Source: Clostridiales bacterium UBA2432
Lineage (GTDB): Bacteria; Bacillota; Clostridia; Lachnospirales; Vallitaleaceae
Assembly (NCBI GenBank): GCA_002342805.1
Contig: DDQW01000059.1
Span: 1-60,882, forward strand
Direction: 5' to 3'
Length of the DNA: 60,882 nucleotides
Position numbers and translations under genes: made by a program
The notes under the pieces: generated by a model
The model's database searches: none
What the model was told of the DNA's origin: nothing
The model's input: the letters and a program-made list of their open reading frames with translations, nothing else
In this document: piece by piece, positions 34,806 through 43,784 of the stretch
Layout: every line of letters starts with the position of its first letter
Position numbering within the stretch: position 1 is the stretch's first letter

Positions 34806-35455
34806 TGCTTAAAGCAGTGATATTTGATATGGATGGACTACTTATAGACAGTGAAGCAATGACATTTAAGGGGTATAAGAAATTATGCAGTGATCACAGT
34901 TACAACCTAGAGGATGAATTTTACTTTCAATTTTTAGGTACCAATATTGATTATATGCGAGACGGTTTTCATGCGAATTACGGTCAGAATTTTCCTTTTG
35001 ACCAAATACTTGAAGAGGTTCATAGTTATATAGAAGAAATCTTTCAAAATGAGGGTGTTCCCTTAAAAGCCGGGGCAATGAATTTACTCAATTTTCTAAA
35101 AGAAAAATCTATAAAAATTGGATTAGCCACGTCCAGTGCAAGACATCGAGTCGATAAAATTCTAACAAAAGCTGAGATTACATCCTATTTTGATACAAGC
35201 GTATGTGGCGATGAAATAACTCATAGTAAGCCAAATCCTGAGATTTTTTTGACGGCTTGCCAAAAACTTGGTGTTAAACCTGAAGAAGCTATTGTGTTGG
35301 AAGACTCAGAAAATGGAATTATCGGAGCATCGGATGGAAAGATTCAATGTATTCATGTACCTGATCTAAAAGATTCATCAGATATTATAAAAAAGAGAGC
35401 AACATATATTGCCAAAGATTTAAATGAAGTTATACACTATATAAAAACACATTAG
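34805..35455 (+). CDS. HAD-IA phosphatase, beta-phosphoglucomutase-like
   Basis: A 216-residue HAD protein with motif I FDMDGLLIDSE, motif II ATSS, a lysine in HSKPNPEIF and motif IV LEDSENGIIGA. The combination matches the beta-phosphoglucomutase/DOG phosphatase subgroup. It acts on a phosphorylated sugar or similar metabolite; which one is not readable. It is translationally coupled to fxsA. Confidence 0.88.
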   Translation: MLKAVIFDMDGLLIDSEAMTFKGYKKLCSDHSYNLEDEFYFQFLGTNIDYMRDGFHANYGQNFPFDQILEEVHSYIEEIFQNEGVPLKAGAMNLLNFLKEKSIKIGLATSSARHRVDKILTKAEITSYFDTSVCGDEITHSKPNPEIFLTACQKLGVKPEEAIVLEDSENGIIGASDGKIQCIHVPDLKDSSDIIKKRATYIAKDLNEVIHYIKTH

Positions 35456-35480
35456 AATAAAGTTTGAGGAGAGTAGAGCG

Positions 35481-36326
35481 ATGAAGAATTTTTTAAAAGC
35501 ATGTGGGTTTACAGCATTAATAGCTTTCGTGTACTTGGTTGCCAGTGGATTTGTCGGGGTTGCTGTTGTCGTTGTGGTCTTATTCACAAAACAAGGCTTG
35601 TTCAATTCGGAAGTCATGGCCAACGAAACTGAGTTTATGGAGACAATTTTACAATTAGTAGGTCAATTTGCAATTCCAACGGTTATTGCTGTAAATACAT
35701 TGACCTTATTAGGAATTATATTGATATTTGTTGGACGAAAAGAATCATTTAAAACATATATTAATTTTTCGCCAATCAAATGGAAAAATGCCATAACACT
35801 TTTTACTTTTGGAATTTTCTTAAACATTTTGACGGTAGGTATATTAACCGTGGTTAGTGAAGTGTTTCCCATAAGTGAGCAAATGGAGTACTATTCAGAA
35901 CTTATGGAACCCCTGATGATGGGAAATCCAATATTGATTTTTATTGCAATCGTAATAAGTGCGCCATTATTTGAAGAAATTGCTCTACGGGGTGTTATCT
36001 TTAATGACTTTAAAAAAGCAGTACCCGTTTGGGTGGCCTTAATTATACAGGCAGCCTTATTTGGACTCATGCATTTAAATATTATTCAAGGAACTTATGC
36101 ATTTATTTTAGGACTAATCTTAGGTATTATTTACCACTACTATCAATCGATATGGATGCCAATCCTAGTACATCTATCGTTTAATCTGACATCAACACTA
36201 ATGAATTATGTGGTAAGTGAAGATGCAAATGTAACGTTCATATTTATACTTGTTGGGGGCATAGGAAGCATGATAACGGCCTTCATTGCAAAACAACTTT
36301 ATCGATCACCCCTTGACAATTTATAA
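35481..36326 (+). CDS. CPBP family intramembrane glutamic protease
   Basis: A 281-residue polytopic protein with about seven membrane helices. The CPBP (Abi/Rce1-like) motifs are present: EEIALR (glutamates 165 and 166, arginine 170) and LMHLN (histidine 198). Members process prenylated proteins in eukaryotes and, in bacteria, act in bacteriocin immunity or unknown proteolysis. No bacteriocin gene adjoins it. The promoter of the fab operon starts inside its last codons. Confidence 0.88.
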   Translation: MKNFLKACGFTALIAFVYLVASGFVGVAVVVVVLFTKQGLFNSEVMANETEFMETILQLVGQFAIPTVIAVNTLTLLGIILIFVGRKESFKTYINFSPIKWKNAITLFTFGIFLNILTVGILTVVSEVFPISEQMEYYSELMEPLMMGNPILIFIAIVISAPLFEEIALRGVIFNDFKKAVPVWVALIIQAALFGLMHLNIIQGTYAFILGLILGIIYHYYQSIWMPILVHLSFNLTSTLMNYVVSEDANVTFIFILVGGIGSMITAFIAKQLYRSPLDNL

Positions 36327-36380
36327 AAAAACACATATACTTTGATTATCAAAGCATTTAGTTTGATAATCAAAGTATAT
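36313..36380 (+). promoter_or_regulatory. fab operon promoter with double FabT-type operator
   Basis: A promoter TTGACA (36313-36318)-N17-TATACT (36336-36341) is followed by two palindromes: CTTTGATTATCAAAG (36340-36354) and TTTGATAATCAAA (36362-36374), 21 bp apart centre to centre. Together they form 19-bp arms of a perfect inverted repeat (36335-36353 and 36362-36380) with an 8-bp spacer. The half-sites match the FabT (MarR family) operator known from streptococcal and related fab operons. Repression would cover the -10 and start site. Confidence 0.8.
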
Positions 36381-36392
36381 CAGGAGGCACCT

Positions 36393-37361
36393 ATGTATCA
36401 TGGAAAAATAGTTGGAACAGGAAGTTTTTTGCCTGATTTTATTGTGACCAATGATGATTTAGCCAAGGTGGTTGAAACTTCAGATGATTGGATTTATACG
36501 CGAACCGGCATAAAAGAACGTCGAATTGCTAAAGATTATGGCGTAAGTGATATGGCAGCACAAGCAGCAAAAAATGCCTTAGATCAAAGCGGTGTTAAAC
36601 CGGAAGAGATTGATCTTATTATCACAGCAACGGTGAGTTCAGAATATTCGATGCCGTCAGTAGCATGTATGGTTCAAGGTAAAATCGGAGCCAAGAATGC
36701 GTTTGCGTTTGACTTGCAAGCAGCATGTTCAGGGTTTGTCTATGGACTAGATGTTATCGAACAATTCATAAAAACAGGAAAAGTAAAAAAAGCTTTACTC
36801 ATCGGTGTTGAAAAATTAAGCCAAGTGCTTAATTGGGAAGACCGTTCAACATGTGTACTCTTCGGAGATGGAGCGGGTGCCGTTATTATTGAAGCAACAA
36901 AAGAGGTATATGGAGTCATTGATGTATTGAATAAGTCAATCGGAACTGATTGGGATGTTTTAACATCAAAGATTAAACATAATGACACACCGTATTATAA
37001 GCAAGGCGAAGACAACTATTTGAAAATGGATGGACAGCAGGTGTTTCAATTTGCTTGTAAGAAAGTTCCTGAAATTTTCGAAGAATTACTTACCAATAAC
37101 GGATTAGAGACAATTGATGTTGACCTTTTTGTACTTCATCAAGCCAATAGTCGAATTATTGAACGCGTAGCAAAAAAAATGGGGCAACCCATAGATAAAT
37201 TTTACATGAATATTGAAAAATGCGGCAACACATCAGCGGCAACTATTCCAATTGCATTAGATGAACTCAATGGAAAGGGAGAACTAAGCGGAAAAACCGT
37301 TGGTATCTCAGGATTTGGTGCAGGACTGACTTATGGAGCAGCTTTCATTCAATTTCAATAA
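36393..37361 (+). CDS. fabH: 3-oxoacyl-ACP synthase III
   Basis: A 322-residue condensing enzyme that starts fatty acid synthesis from acyl-CoA and malonyl-ACP. The catalytic triad is C112 (LQAACSGF), the histidine in LHQANSRI and the asparagine in KCGNTSAAT. I start at 36393 after CAGGAGG; upstream codons in frame overlap the operator. It is the first gene of the ten-gene operon. Confidence 0.96.
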   Translation: MYHGKIVGTGSFLPDFIVTNDDLAKVVETSDDWIYTRTGIKERRIAKDYGVSDMAAQAAKNALDQSGVKPEEIDLIITATVSSEYSMPSVACMVQGKIGAKNAFAFDLQAACSGFVYGLDVIEQFIKTGKVKKALLIGVEKLSQVLNWEDRSTCVLFGDGAGAVIIEATKEVYGVIDVLNKSIGTDWDVLTSKIKHNDTPYYKQGEDNYLKMDGQQVFQFACKKVPEIFEELLTNNGLETIDVDLFVLHQANSRIIERVAKKMGQPIDKFYMNIEKCGNTSAATIPIALDELNGKGELSGKTVGISGFGAGLTYGAAFIQFQ

Positions 37362-37386
37362 AAAAAATTTTTAGGAGGAAAAAATC

Positions 37387-37617
37387 ATGGAATTTTCAAA
37401 ATTACAAGAAATTATTGTCGAAGAACTAGGTGTAGAGACAGAGGAAGTAACATTAGAGGCAACATTTGCAGATGACTTAGGGGCAGACTCATTGGACTTA
37501 TTCGAACTCGTTATGTCAATTGAAGATACATTTGGTGTATCTATTCCAAACGAAGAATTAGCCAACATTAAAACCGTTAAAGATGCTGTTGATTACATTG
37601 AAGCAAACGACAAGTAA
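37387..37617 (+). CDS. acpP: acyl carrier protein
   Basis: A 76-residue acidic protein with the phosphopantetheine attachment serine S35 in GADSLDLFELVM. AGGAGG precedes the ATG. It carries the growing acyl chain for all enzymes of the operon. In related Clostridia an enoyl-ACP reductase gene (fabK) often comes next; here fabD does. Confidence 0.97.
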   Translation: MEFSKLQEIIVEELGVETEEVTLEATFADDLGADSLDLFELVMSIEDTFGVSIPNEELANIKTVKDAVDYIEANDK

Positions 37618-37656
37618 TCACCAAATCGTTTAAGTAACTAATTACTAGGAGGAATC

Positions 37657-38586
37657 ATGAAAAAGATTGCATTTATTTTTCCCGGACAAGGGGCTCAGCA
37701 TACAGGAATGGGAATGGATCTACTTGACCAATCACAAGAAGCAAAAAAATGTTTTGAAGTTGCAAATAGTTTATTGGATTTTGACTTATACGACTTATGC
37801 TCAAATGAAAAAGCACCAATCGATCAAACGGCATATACGCAACCTGCCTTAGTCGCTGTATCTATTTGTCTTCTCAATGAATTAAAACGCTTAGTAGACA
37901 TTGTACCTGACTATGTAGCTGGCTTAAGCCTTGGTGAATACAGTGCTCTTGTTGCAGCAGACATACTATCCTATGAAGATGCGATTCAGCTGGTTCGTAA
38001 GCGCGGCTTATATATGGAAGAAGTCGGTCGTATGACTCAAGGCGGGATGGCAGCTGTTATGAAAGGTGATCAAAACCTTATCGAACAAGAGTGTGCGAAT
38101 GATCCCGGCGTCGTTGGTATTGCCAACTACAATAGTCCGGTTCAAGTGGTTATATCCGGAGAAAAAGATGCAGTAGAGCGCGTTTCATCACAATTAGCAG
38201 AGAAAAAAATGCGTGTGATTCCTCTAAAAGTTAGTGGCGCCTTCCATTCACCCCTTATGGAACCGGCGGCTCAAAAGTTTGAAAAAGAACTCGTACATGT
38301 TAACTTAAAATCCGGAAAAATACCCTATATAACAAATGTAACCGGAGAGGTCATTACAGATATTAGTGAGACAAAAACCTTATTGGTTGAACAATTAAAG
38401 GGTGCGGTACTTTGGGAAAAATCCGTTCGCACAATGATTGATGAGGGTGTAGATACCTTTGTTGAAATCGGACCGGGCAATACATTAGCCGGTCTTGTAA
38501 AGAAAATCGATCGAAGTGTTAAGGTATTAAATCTGAATTCATATGAAGCGTTAAAAACGATTGTAAATGAATTAGAGGGAGCGTAA
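37657..38586 (+). CDS. fabD: malonyl-CoA:ACP transacylase
   Basis: A 309-residue acyltransferase with the N-terminal FPGQGAQHTGMG, the nucleophile S91 in GLSLGEYSAL and the partner histidine in SGAFHSPLM. It transfers malonyl groups from CoA to AcpP. A good AGGAGG precedes its start. The stop of fabD is three bases before fabG. Confidence 0.96.
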   Translation: MKKIAFIFPGQGAQHTGMGMDLLDQSQEAKKCFEVANSLLDFDLYDLCSNEKAPIDQTAYTQPALVAVSICLLNELKRLVDIVPDYVAGLSLGEYSALVAADILSYEDAIQLVRKRGLYMEEVGRMTQGGMAAVMKGDQNLIEQECANDPGVVGIANYNSPVQVVISGEKDAVERVSSQLAEKKMRVIPLKVSGAFHSPLMEPAAQKFEKELVHVNLKSGKIPYITNVTGEVITDISETKTLLVEQLKGAVLWEKSVRTMIDEGVDTFVEIGPGNTLAGLVKKIDRSVKVLNLNSYEALKTIVNELEGA

Positions 38587-38589
38587 AAA

Positions 38590-39327
38590 ATGGATAAGAA
38601 AGTAGTACTTATAACAGGTGGTAGCCGAGGCATCGGAAAAGCAATAGCATTGACGCTAGGAAAATCGGACTATCATGTCATTATAAATTATCGAAGCCGT
38701 GAAGATGAAGCAGTGAAGGTTTTAGAAGAAATTATTGCAGGTGGTGGTAGCGGAAGTATCTACCAAAGTGATATTAGCAATTATAATGAAACGGAAAAAA
38801 TGATGACAGACATCATCAAAGAATACGGCGGTATTGATGTTTTAGTAAATAATGCAGGCATTACAAAAGACCAATTAATGTTACGTATGTCGGAAGAAGA
38901 TTTTTCCAGTGTCATCGACATCAATCTAAAAGGTGCATTTAATTGTGTTAAACATGTAACGCGCTCCATGTTTAAAAAACGATCGGGTTGCATTATTAAT
39001 ATTAGTTCCGTGATTGGACTTGTGGGAAATGCAGGCCAAGTTAATTATGCCGCATCAAAAGCAGGAATTATCGGTATGACAAAAGCGCTGGCCAAAGAGT
39101 ATGCAGCAAGAAACATACGAGTCAATGCGATTGCACCGGGATTTATAGATACAGAAATGACAGATGTATTATCAGAAGAAATCAAAGAAGACATTTTGGA
39201 TAAAATTCCTTTACATACATTAGGACGTCCGGAAGATATCGCTAATATGGTAAACTTCTTGGCATCCGATCAAGCAAAGTATATTACAGGACAAGTAATC
39301 GCCGTTGACGGCGGAATGACAATGTAA
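38590..39327 (+). CDS. fabG: 3-oxoacyl-ACP reductase
   Basis: A 245-residue short-chain dehydrogenase that reduces 3-oxoacyl-ACP. The NADPH motif is GGSRGIGKAIA, with NNAG at 87-90. The catalytic residues are S140, Y153 and K157 (YAASK). The typical C-terminal IAVDGGMTM is present. It lies between fabD and fabF, as in other Clostridia. Confidence 0.96.
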   Translation: MDKKVVLITGGSRGIGKAIALTLGKSDYHVIINYRSREDEAVKVLEEIIAGGGSGSIYQSDISNYNETEKMMTDIIKEYGGIDVLVNNAGITKDQLMLRMSEEDFSSVIDINLKGAFNCVKHVTRSMFKKRSGCIINISSVIGLVGNAGQVNYAASKAGIIGMTKALAKEYAARNIRVNAIAPGFIDTEMTDVLSEEIKEDILDKIPLHTLGRPEDIANMVNFLASDQAKYITGQVIAVDGGMTM

Positions 39328-39338
39328 GGAGCTAATAT

Positions 39339-40568
39339 ATGAGAAGAGTAGTTGTTACAGGTTTAGGTGCCATAACACCCATTGGATTAGATGTGGAAAG
39401 CTATTGGAATAATTTAAAACAAGGTGTTATCGGTATTGGGCCGATTACGCATTTTGATACATCAGAATATACAGTAAAGCTGGCAGGTGAAGTCAAAGAT
39501 TTTGATCCGAAAAATTATATGGATCGTAAAAACGCTAGAAAATATGATAGATTTTCTCAATTTGCAATTGCAGCTGCAAAGGAAGCATTAAAAAATTCAG
39601 GATTAGATTTAGAACAAGAAGACTTATATCGCGTTGGCGTTATTGTAGCGTCCGGGATTGGTGGACTTGGGACGATGGAATTAGAAGAACAAAAGCTTAT
39701 TGAAAAAGGGCCTTCTCGAGTATCACCATCACTCATTCCAAAGATTATTACCAATATGGCTGCTGGAAATATTGCCATAGAGATTGGTGTCAAAGGTGTC
39801 AATACAAATATTGTAACCGCTTGTGCAAGCGCAAGCCATTCCATTGGAGAAGCTTTTAGAAATATTAAATACGGCATTTCTGATGCTATCTTTTGTGGTG
39901 GTGCAGAAAGCTCGATTGTACCATTAGGTATCGCCGGATTTGCCAATATGACGGCCTTATCGACGAACGAAGACCCGAACTTTGCATCAAGACCCTTTGA
40001 TAAGGACCGGGATGGATTTGTCATGGGTGAAGGTGCCGGTGTTTTACTTCTTGAAGAATATGAGCATGCAAAAGCACGTGGGGCCAATATTTTAGCAGAA
40101 ATTGTCGGATATGGGGCAACCTGTGATGCTTATCACTTAACGAGTCCGGACCCTGAAGGAACTGGCGCCGGAAAAGCTATGGAATTTGCCCTTGCTGAAG
40201 CCGGAGTAGGACCGGAACAAGTCCAGTATATCAATGCACATGGAACGAGCACACCTTATAATGATCACTTTGAAACCTTGGCAATTAAACGTGCCTTTGG
40301 CGAGCATGCATATAAATTAAAAGTTAATTCAACAAAATCCATGACCGGACATTTATTGGGAGCTGCGGGTGGCGTTGAAGCGGTTGCAACGGTAAAAACA
40401 TTGATGGATCAATTTATTCACCCGACCATGGGCTATCAGACGCCGGATGAAAATTGTGACTTAGATTATGTACCCAATCAAGGGGTTTCAACGAATGTTG
40501 AGTATGCTATCAGCAACTCATTAGGTTTTGGTGGTCATAATGCAAGTCTTCTATTTAAACGTATCTAG
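39339..40568 (+). CDS. fabF: 3-oxoacyl-ACP synthase II
   Basis: A 409-residue elongating condensing enzyme. The Cys-His-His triad is visible: C162 (TACASASHSIG), HGTSTP and KSMTGHLLGAAGG. The start MRRVVVTGLGAITPIG and the end NSLGFGGHNASLLF are diagnostic. It follows fabG by 11 bases. Confidence 0.97.
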   Translation: MRRVVVTGLGAITPIGLDVESYWNNLKQGVIGIGPITHFDTSEYTVKLAGEVKDFDPKNYMDRKNARKYDRFSQFAIAAAKEALKNSGLDLEQEDLYRVGVIVASGIGGLGTMELEEQKLIEKGPSRVSPSLIPKIITNMAAGNIAIEIGVKGVNTNIVTACASASHSIGEAFRNIKYGISDAIFCGGAESSIVPLGIAGFANMTALSTNEDPNFASRPFDKDRDGFVMGEGAGVLLLEEYEHAKARGANILAEIVGYGATCDAYHLTSPDPEGTGAGKAMEFALAEAGVGPEQVQYINAHGTSTPYNDHFETLAIKRAFGEHAYKLKVNSTKSMTGHLLGAAGGVEAVATVKTLMDQFIHPTMGYQTPDENCDLDYVPNQGVSTNVEYAISNSLGFGGHNASLLFKRI

Positions 40569-40601
40569 TTTATATAGAAAGAGACGAAGGAGGTAGTTAA
40601 G

Positions 40602-41087
40602 ATGAATACAAAAGAAGTATTAGATATGATACAAACGCTAAAAGAAACAGGATACAAACATATAGATGTGGCTCATGAAGGTTCACATATTATTTTATCC
40701 AATTCAGAATATATAGGTCAAAGCGGTCATCAAGTGGCGCAAGCGCCTATGCATCAAGCCCCAACGCCTCAAGTGCAAAGTCTTCAAGTGGAGACATCAA
40801 ACCAGAGCGATAGCGAGGATGAAGACAAAGAGCAAGCTGTAGCAGTAAAGGGTGGCCATATTGTAGAGTCTCCCATTGTCGGAACCTATTATAACGCGCC
40901 CAGCCCGGATGCAGATCCCTATATAACCGTCGGAAGTAAGGTAAAAAAAGGCGATGTCTTATGCATCATAGAAGCGATGAAATTAATGAATGAAATCGAA
41001 GCGGATCAAGATGGAGAAATAGCAGAAATACTTGTTGAAAACGAACAAGGCGTTGAATATAGTCAACCCTTATTTCGCATCGTTTAG
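40602..41087 (+). CDS. accB: biotin carboxyl carrier protein of acetyl-CoA carboxylase
   Basis: A 161-residue carrier. The N-terminal helical region is followed by a flexible Q/P/H-rich then acidic linker (residues 42-80). The biotinyl domain has the acceptor lysine K127 in EAMKLMNEIE. GGAGG precedes the ATG. It delivers carboxybiotin between AccC and AccD/AccA, all encoded downstream. Confidence 0.96.
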   Translation: MNTKEVLDMIQTLKETGYKHIDVAHEGSHIILSNSEYIGQSGHQVAQAPMHQAPTPQVQSLQVETSNQSDSEDEDKEQAVAVKGGHIVESPIVGTYYNAPSPDADPYITVGSKVKKGDVLCIIEAMKLMNEIEADQDGEIAEILVENEQGVEYSQPLFRIV

Positions 41088-41095
41088 GAGGATAT

Positions 41096-41518
41096 ATGTT
41101 AGATATTAATGAGATTAAAAAAATAATTCCTCATAGAGAACCCTTTTTATTGATTGATCGTATTGATGAGATGGAACCTGGAGTCAGTGCCAAAGGAATA
41201 AAGTGTGTAACGTATAATGAATATTTTTTCCGGGGACACTTTCCGCAAGAACCCGTTATGCCAGGGGTCCTTATTGTTGAAGCATTGGCACAAACAGGCG
41301 CAGTCAGTATATTATCTCTAGAAGAAAATAAGGGAAAAGTTGCCTATTTTGGTGGACTCAATAAAGTGAAATTTAAGAAAAAGGTCGTGCCAGGGGATGT
41401 CCTGACACTCGACGTTGAAATCGTACGCCGAAAAGGACCTGTTGGTATAGGAAACGGAATTGCAAAAGTTGGAGACGACATAGCGGTGACTTGTGAATTG
41501 ACATTTTTTATAGGGTAG
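41096..41518 (+). CDS. fabZ: 3-hydroxyacyl-ACP dehydratase
   Basis: A 140-residue hot-dog fold dehydratase with active-site H48 (GHFPQEPVMPG) and E62 (VEALAQTGA). It starts LDINEIKKIIPHREPFLLID. It lies between accB and accC. Unsaturated fatty acids in organisms with FabZ alone need another isomerising activity, or the desaturase encoded later in this window. Confidence 0.96.
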   Translation: MLDINEIKKIIPHREPFLLIDRIDEMEPGVSAKGIKCVTYNEYFFRGHFPQEPVMPGVLIVEALAQTGAVSILSLEENKGKVAYFGGLNKVKFKKKVVPGDVLTLDVEIVRRKGPVGIGNGIAKVGDDIAVTCELTFFIG

Positions 41519-41526
41519 GTGATTGA

Positions 41527-42867
41527 ATGTTTCATAAAATACTTATTGCAAATCGTGGAGAAATAGCCGTACGCATCATTCGTGCCTGTAGAGAACTCGG
41601 AATTCGTACAGTGGCTGTCTATTCCACAGCAGATCGCGAGGCATTACACACACTATTAGCCGATGAATCCGTTTGTATCGGTCCGGCCAAAGCGACAGAG
41701 AGTTATTTAGATATTAAGCGTATTATAAGTGCGGCAGTGATTACAGGGGCCAATGCCATTCATCCGGGCTTTGGGTTCTTATCCGAAAATCCAAAGTTTG
41801 CAAAAGTTTGTGAAGAATCAAACATAAAACTCATCGGACCGTCATCAGAGATGATGTCGCTCATGGGTAATAAAGCAAAAGCGAGAGAAACGATGATCAA
41901 TGCAAAAGTACCTGTTGTTCCCGGAACAGAAGGTATAATTACCTTAGCTGACGAGGCATATGACTTAGCCGACTCTATCGGTTTTCCTTTAATTATCAAA
42001 GCAGCCAATGGTGGTGGAGGTAAAGGAATGCGCGTTGCAGAACGCAAAGAAGAAGTTCGTAAGATGTTTTCTCTTGCCCAAAAAGAAGCAGTTGCCTCCT
42101 TTAGTGATAATGGAATGTACATGGAGCGCTATGTGGTGAATCCAAAACATATTGAATTTCAAATTCTAGCAGATGAGCACGGAAATGTTATACATCTAGG
42201 TGAACGGGACTGTTCTGTACAGCGTCGACACCAAAAGATTGTTGAAGAGGCGCCGTCAAAAGCACTTACGGATAAATTAAGAAAAAAAATGGGTGATGTG
42301 GCAGTTCGTGCGGCTAAGGCTATTAACTATACGAATGCAGGAACAGTAGAATTTTTATTGAATGATCAAGGTGAGTTCTTTTTTATGGAAATGAACACAC
42401 GAATTCAAGTGGAACATCCCATAACTGAGATGGTTACCGGAGTCGATCTTATAAAAAAACAAATCGAAATTGCAGCAGGCTTACCTTTGAATTTATCCCA
42501 AAAAGATATTAAACTTCACGGACATTCGATTGAATGTCGAATTAATGCGGAAGATACCAGCAAAGATTTTAGACCATCACCTGGAACCATTACCAATTTA
42601 ATCATGCCCGGAGGTAAAGGAATACGTATTGATGGAGCAATTTATAACGGCTATACTATTGCACCCTATTACGACTCAATGTTAGCGAAACTTATTGTTC
42701 ATGGGGATACCCGTGAAGAGGCGCTTGCAAAGATGAAAAGTGCATTAGGTGAATTCATCATTGAAGGTGTAACGACAAATATCGATTTTCACTATGAAAT
42801 TCTAGAAAATCCATCCTTTGTTACCGGAGACTATGATACAAGCCTAATTGAAAAAATGAAAGTGTGA
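41527..42867 (+). CDS. accC: biotin carboxylase subunit of acetyl-CoA carboxylase
   Basis: A 446-residue ATP-grasp enzyme: ILIANRGEIAVRIIRACREL at the start, the glycine-rich ATP loop NGGGGKGMR, the ERDCSVQRRHQK block and the EMNTRIQVEHPITEMVTGVD block with catalytic arginine. It carboxylates biotin on AccB with ATP and bicarbonate. A ribosome site GGTGATTG precedes the start. Confidence 0.97.
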   Translation: MFHKILIANRGEIAVRIIRACRELGIRTVAVYSTADREALHTLLADESVCIGPAKATESYLDIKRIISAAVITGANAIHPGFGFLSENPKFAKVCEESNIKLIGPSSEMMSLMGNKAKARETMINAKVPVVPGTEGIITLADEAYDLADSIGFPLIIKAANGGGGKGMRVAERKEEVRKMFSLAQKEAVASFSDNGMYMERYVVNPKHIEFQILADEHGNVIHLGERDCSVQRRHQKIVEEAPSKALTDKLRKKMGDVAVRAAKAINYTNAGTVEFLLNDQGEFFFMEMNTRIQVEHPITEMVTGVDLIKKQIEIAAGLPLNLSQKDIKLHGHSIECRINAEDTSKDFRPSPGTITNLIMPGGKGIRIDGAIYNGYTIAPYYDSMLAKLIVHGDTREEALAKMKSALGEFIIEGVTTNIDFHYEILENPSFVTGDYDTSLIEKMKV

Positions 42868-42872
42868 TTTAG

Positions 42873-43784
42873 ATGAAGCCATTGTTTAAAAAGACAAAAT
42901 ATATACAAATGCATACATCCACAACGGTCATCCATAAAGCAGAACCGAATGTACCATCCGGTTCATGGATCAAATGTCCGACATGTAATGAAATCGTATA
43001 TAAAGATGATTATAAAGCCAATGCGTATATATGTCCAAAGTGTCAAAAACACTTCCGTATGAGCGCGTCACAGCGTCTAAAGATGATATTAGATGACCAT
43101 AGCTTTATCAATCTCTTTCATGAGCAAAAAACAGAAAATGTGCTGAATTTTAAAGGCTATGATCACAAAATCCAAGGTCTTATTGAAAAAACCGGGATTG
43201 ATGAAGCTGTATTAACAGGGACCGGAACGATTTATGGAATCAAAGTAGCGATTGGTGTGATGGATAGTCGGTTTTTAATGGGGAGTATGGGGCATGTTGT
43301 CGGAGAGAAAATCACCCAATTGACGGAACTAGCAACAAAAGAAAGCTTGCCACTGATTCTTTTTACGGCATCCGGAGGCGCTAGAATGCAAGAAGGAATT
43401 ATTTCCCTCATGCAGATGGCAAAAACATCGGCTGCCATTAAACGTCATCATGATCAGGGCGGACTATATATTACAGTGCTTACGGATCCAACCTCCGGAG
43501 GCGTAACAGCCAGCTTTGCCATGCTTGGAGATATTATTTTATCAGAACCGGGTGCATTTATAGGATTTGCAGGACCACGTGTTATTCGTGATACAATCCG
43601 TCAAGAACTTCCGGAAGGCTTTCAAACGGCTGAATTTTTATTGGCACATGGCTTTGTAGATGCCATTGTAAAGCGAAAAGAATTACGTGATACCTTAAAT
43701 CAATTATTAATCATGCACAACTATCAAGCAGATGAAAACATACCTATGGAAGAAGAGAGGTGTTCAGATGAAAGCTTGGGATAG
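42873..43784 (+). CDS. accD: acetyl-CoA carboxylase carboxyltransferase, beta subunit
   Basis: A 303-residue subunit with an N-terminal zinc ribbon (C35, C38, C54, C57) and a crotonase-like carboxyltransferase domain (FTASGGARMQEGI, then PTSGGVTASFAMLGD). With AccA it moves the carboxyl group from biotin to acetyl-CoA. Its last 17 bases overlap the accA start, which favours equal synthesis of the two subunits. Confidence 0.96.
   Translation: MKPLFKKTKYIQMHTSTTVIHKAEPNVPSGSWIKCPTCNEIVYKDDYKANAYICPKCQKHFRMSASQRLKMILDDHSFINLFHEQKTENVLNFKGYDHKIQGLIEKTGIDEAVLTGTGTIYGIKVAIGVMDSRFLMGSMGHVVGEKITQLTELATKESLPLILFTASGGARMQEGIISLMQMAKTSAAIKRHHDQGGLYITVLTDPTSGGVTASFAMLGDIILSEPGAFIGFAGPRVIRDTIRQELPEGFQTAEFLLAHGFVDAIVKRKELRDTLNQLLIMHNYQADENIPMEEERCSDESLG

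Noticed and set aside
35481..36326. CPBP protease as part of a bacteriocin or abortive-infection system
   Set aside because: No precursor peptide, toxin or phage-defence gene is adjacent; neighbours are a HAD phosphatase and the fab operon.
36327..36392. FapR operator before fabH
   Set aside because: FapR sites in bacilli have a different core (TTAGTACCTAGTCTTAA-like); the palindromes here match the FabT type.
39557..40087. A 176-codon minus-strand frame inside fabF
   Set aside because: It lies wholly within a well-conserved enzyme gene, and its product shows no recognisable domain, promoter or ribosome site.
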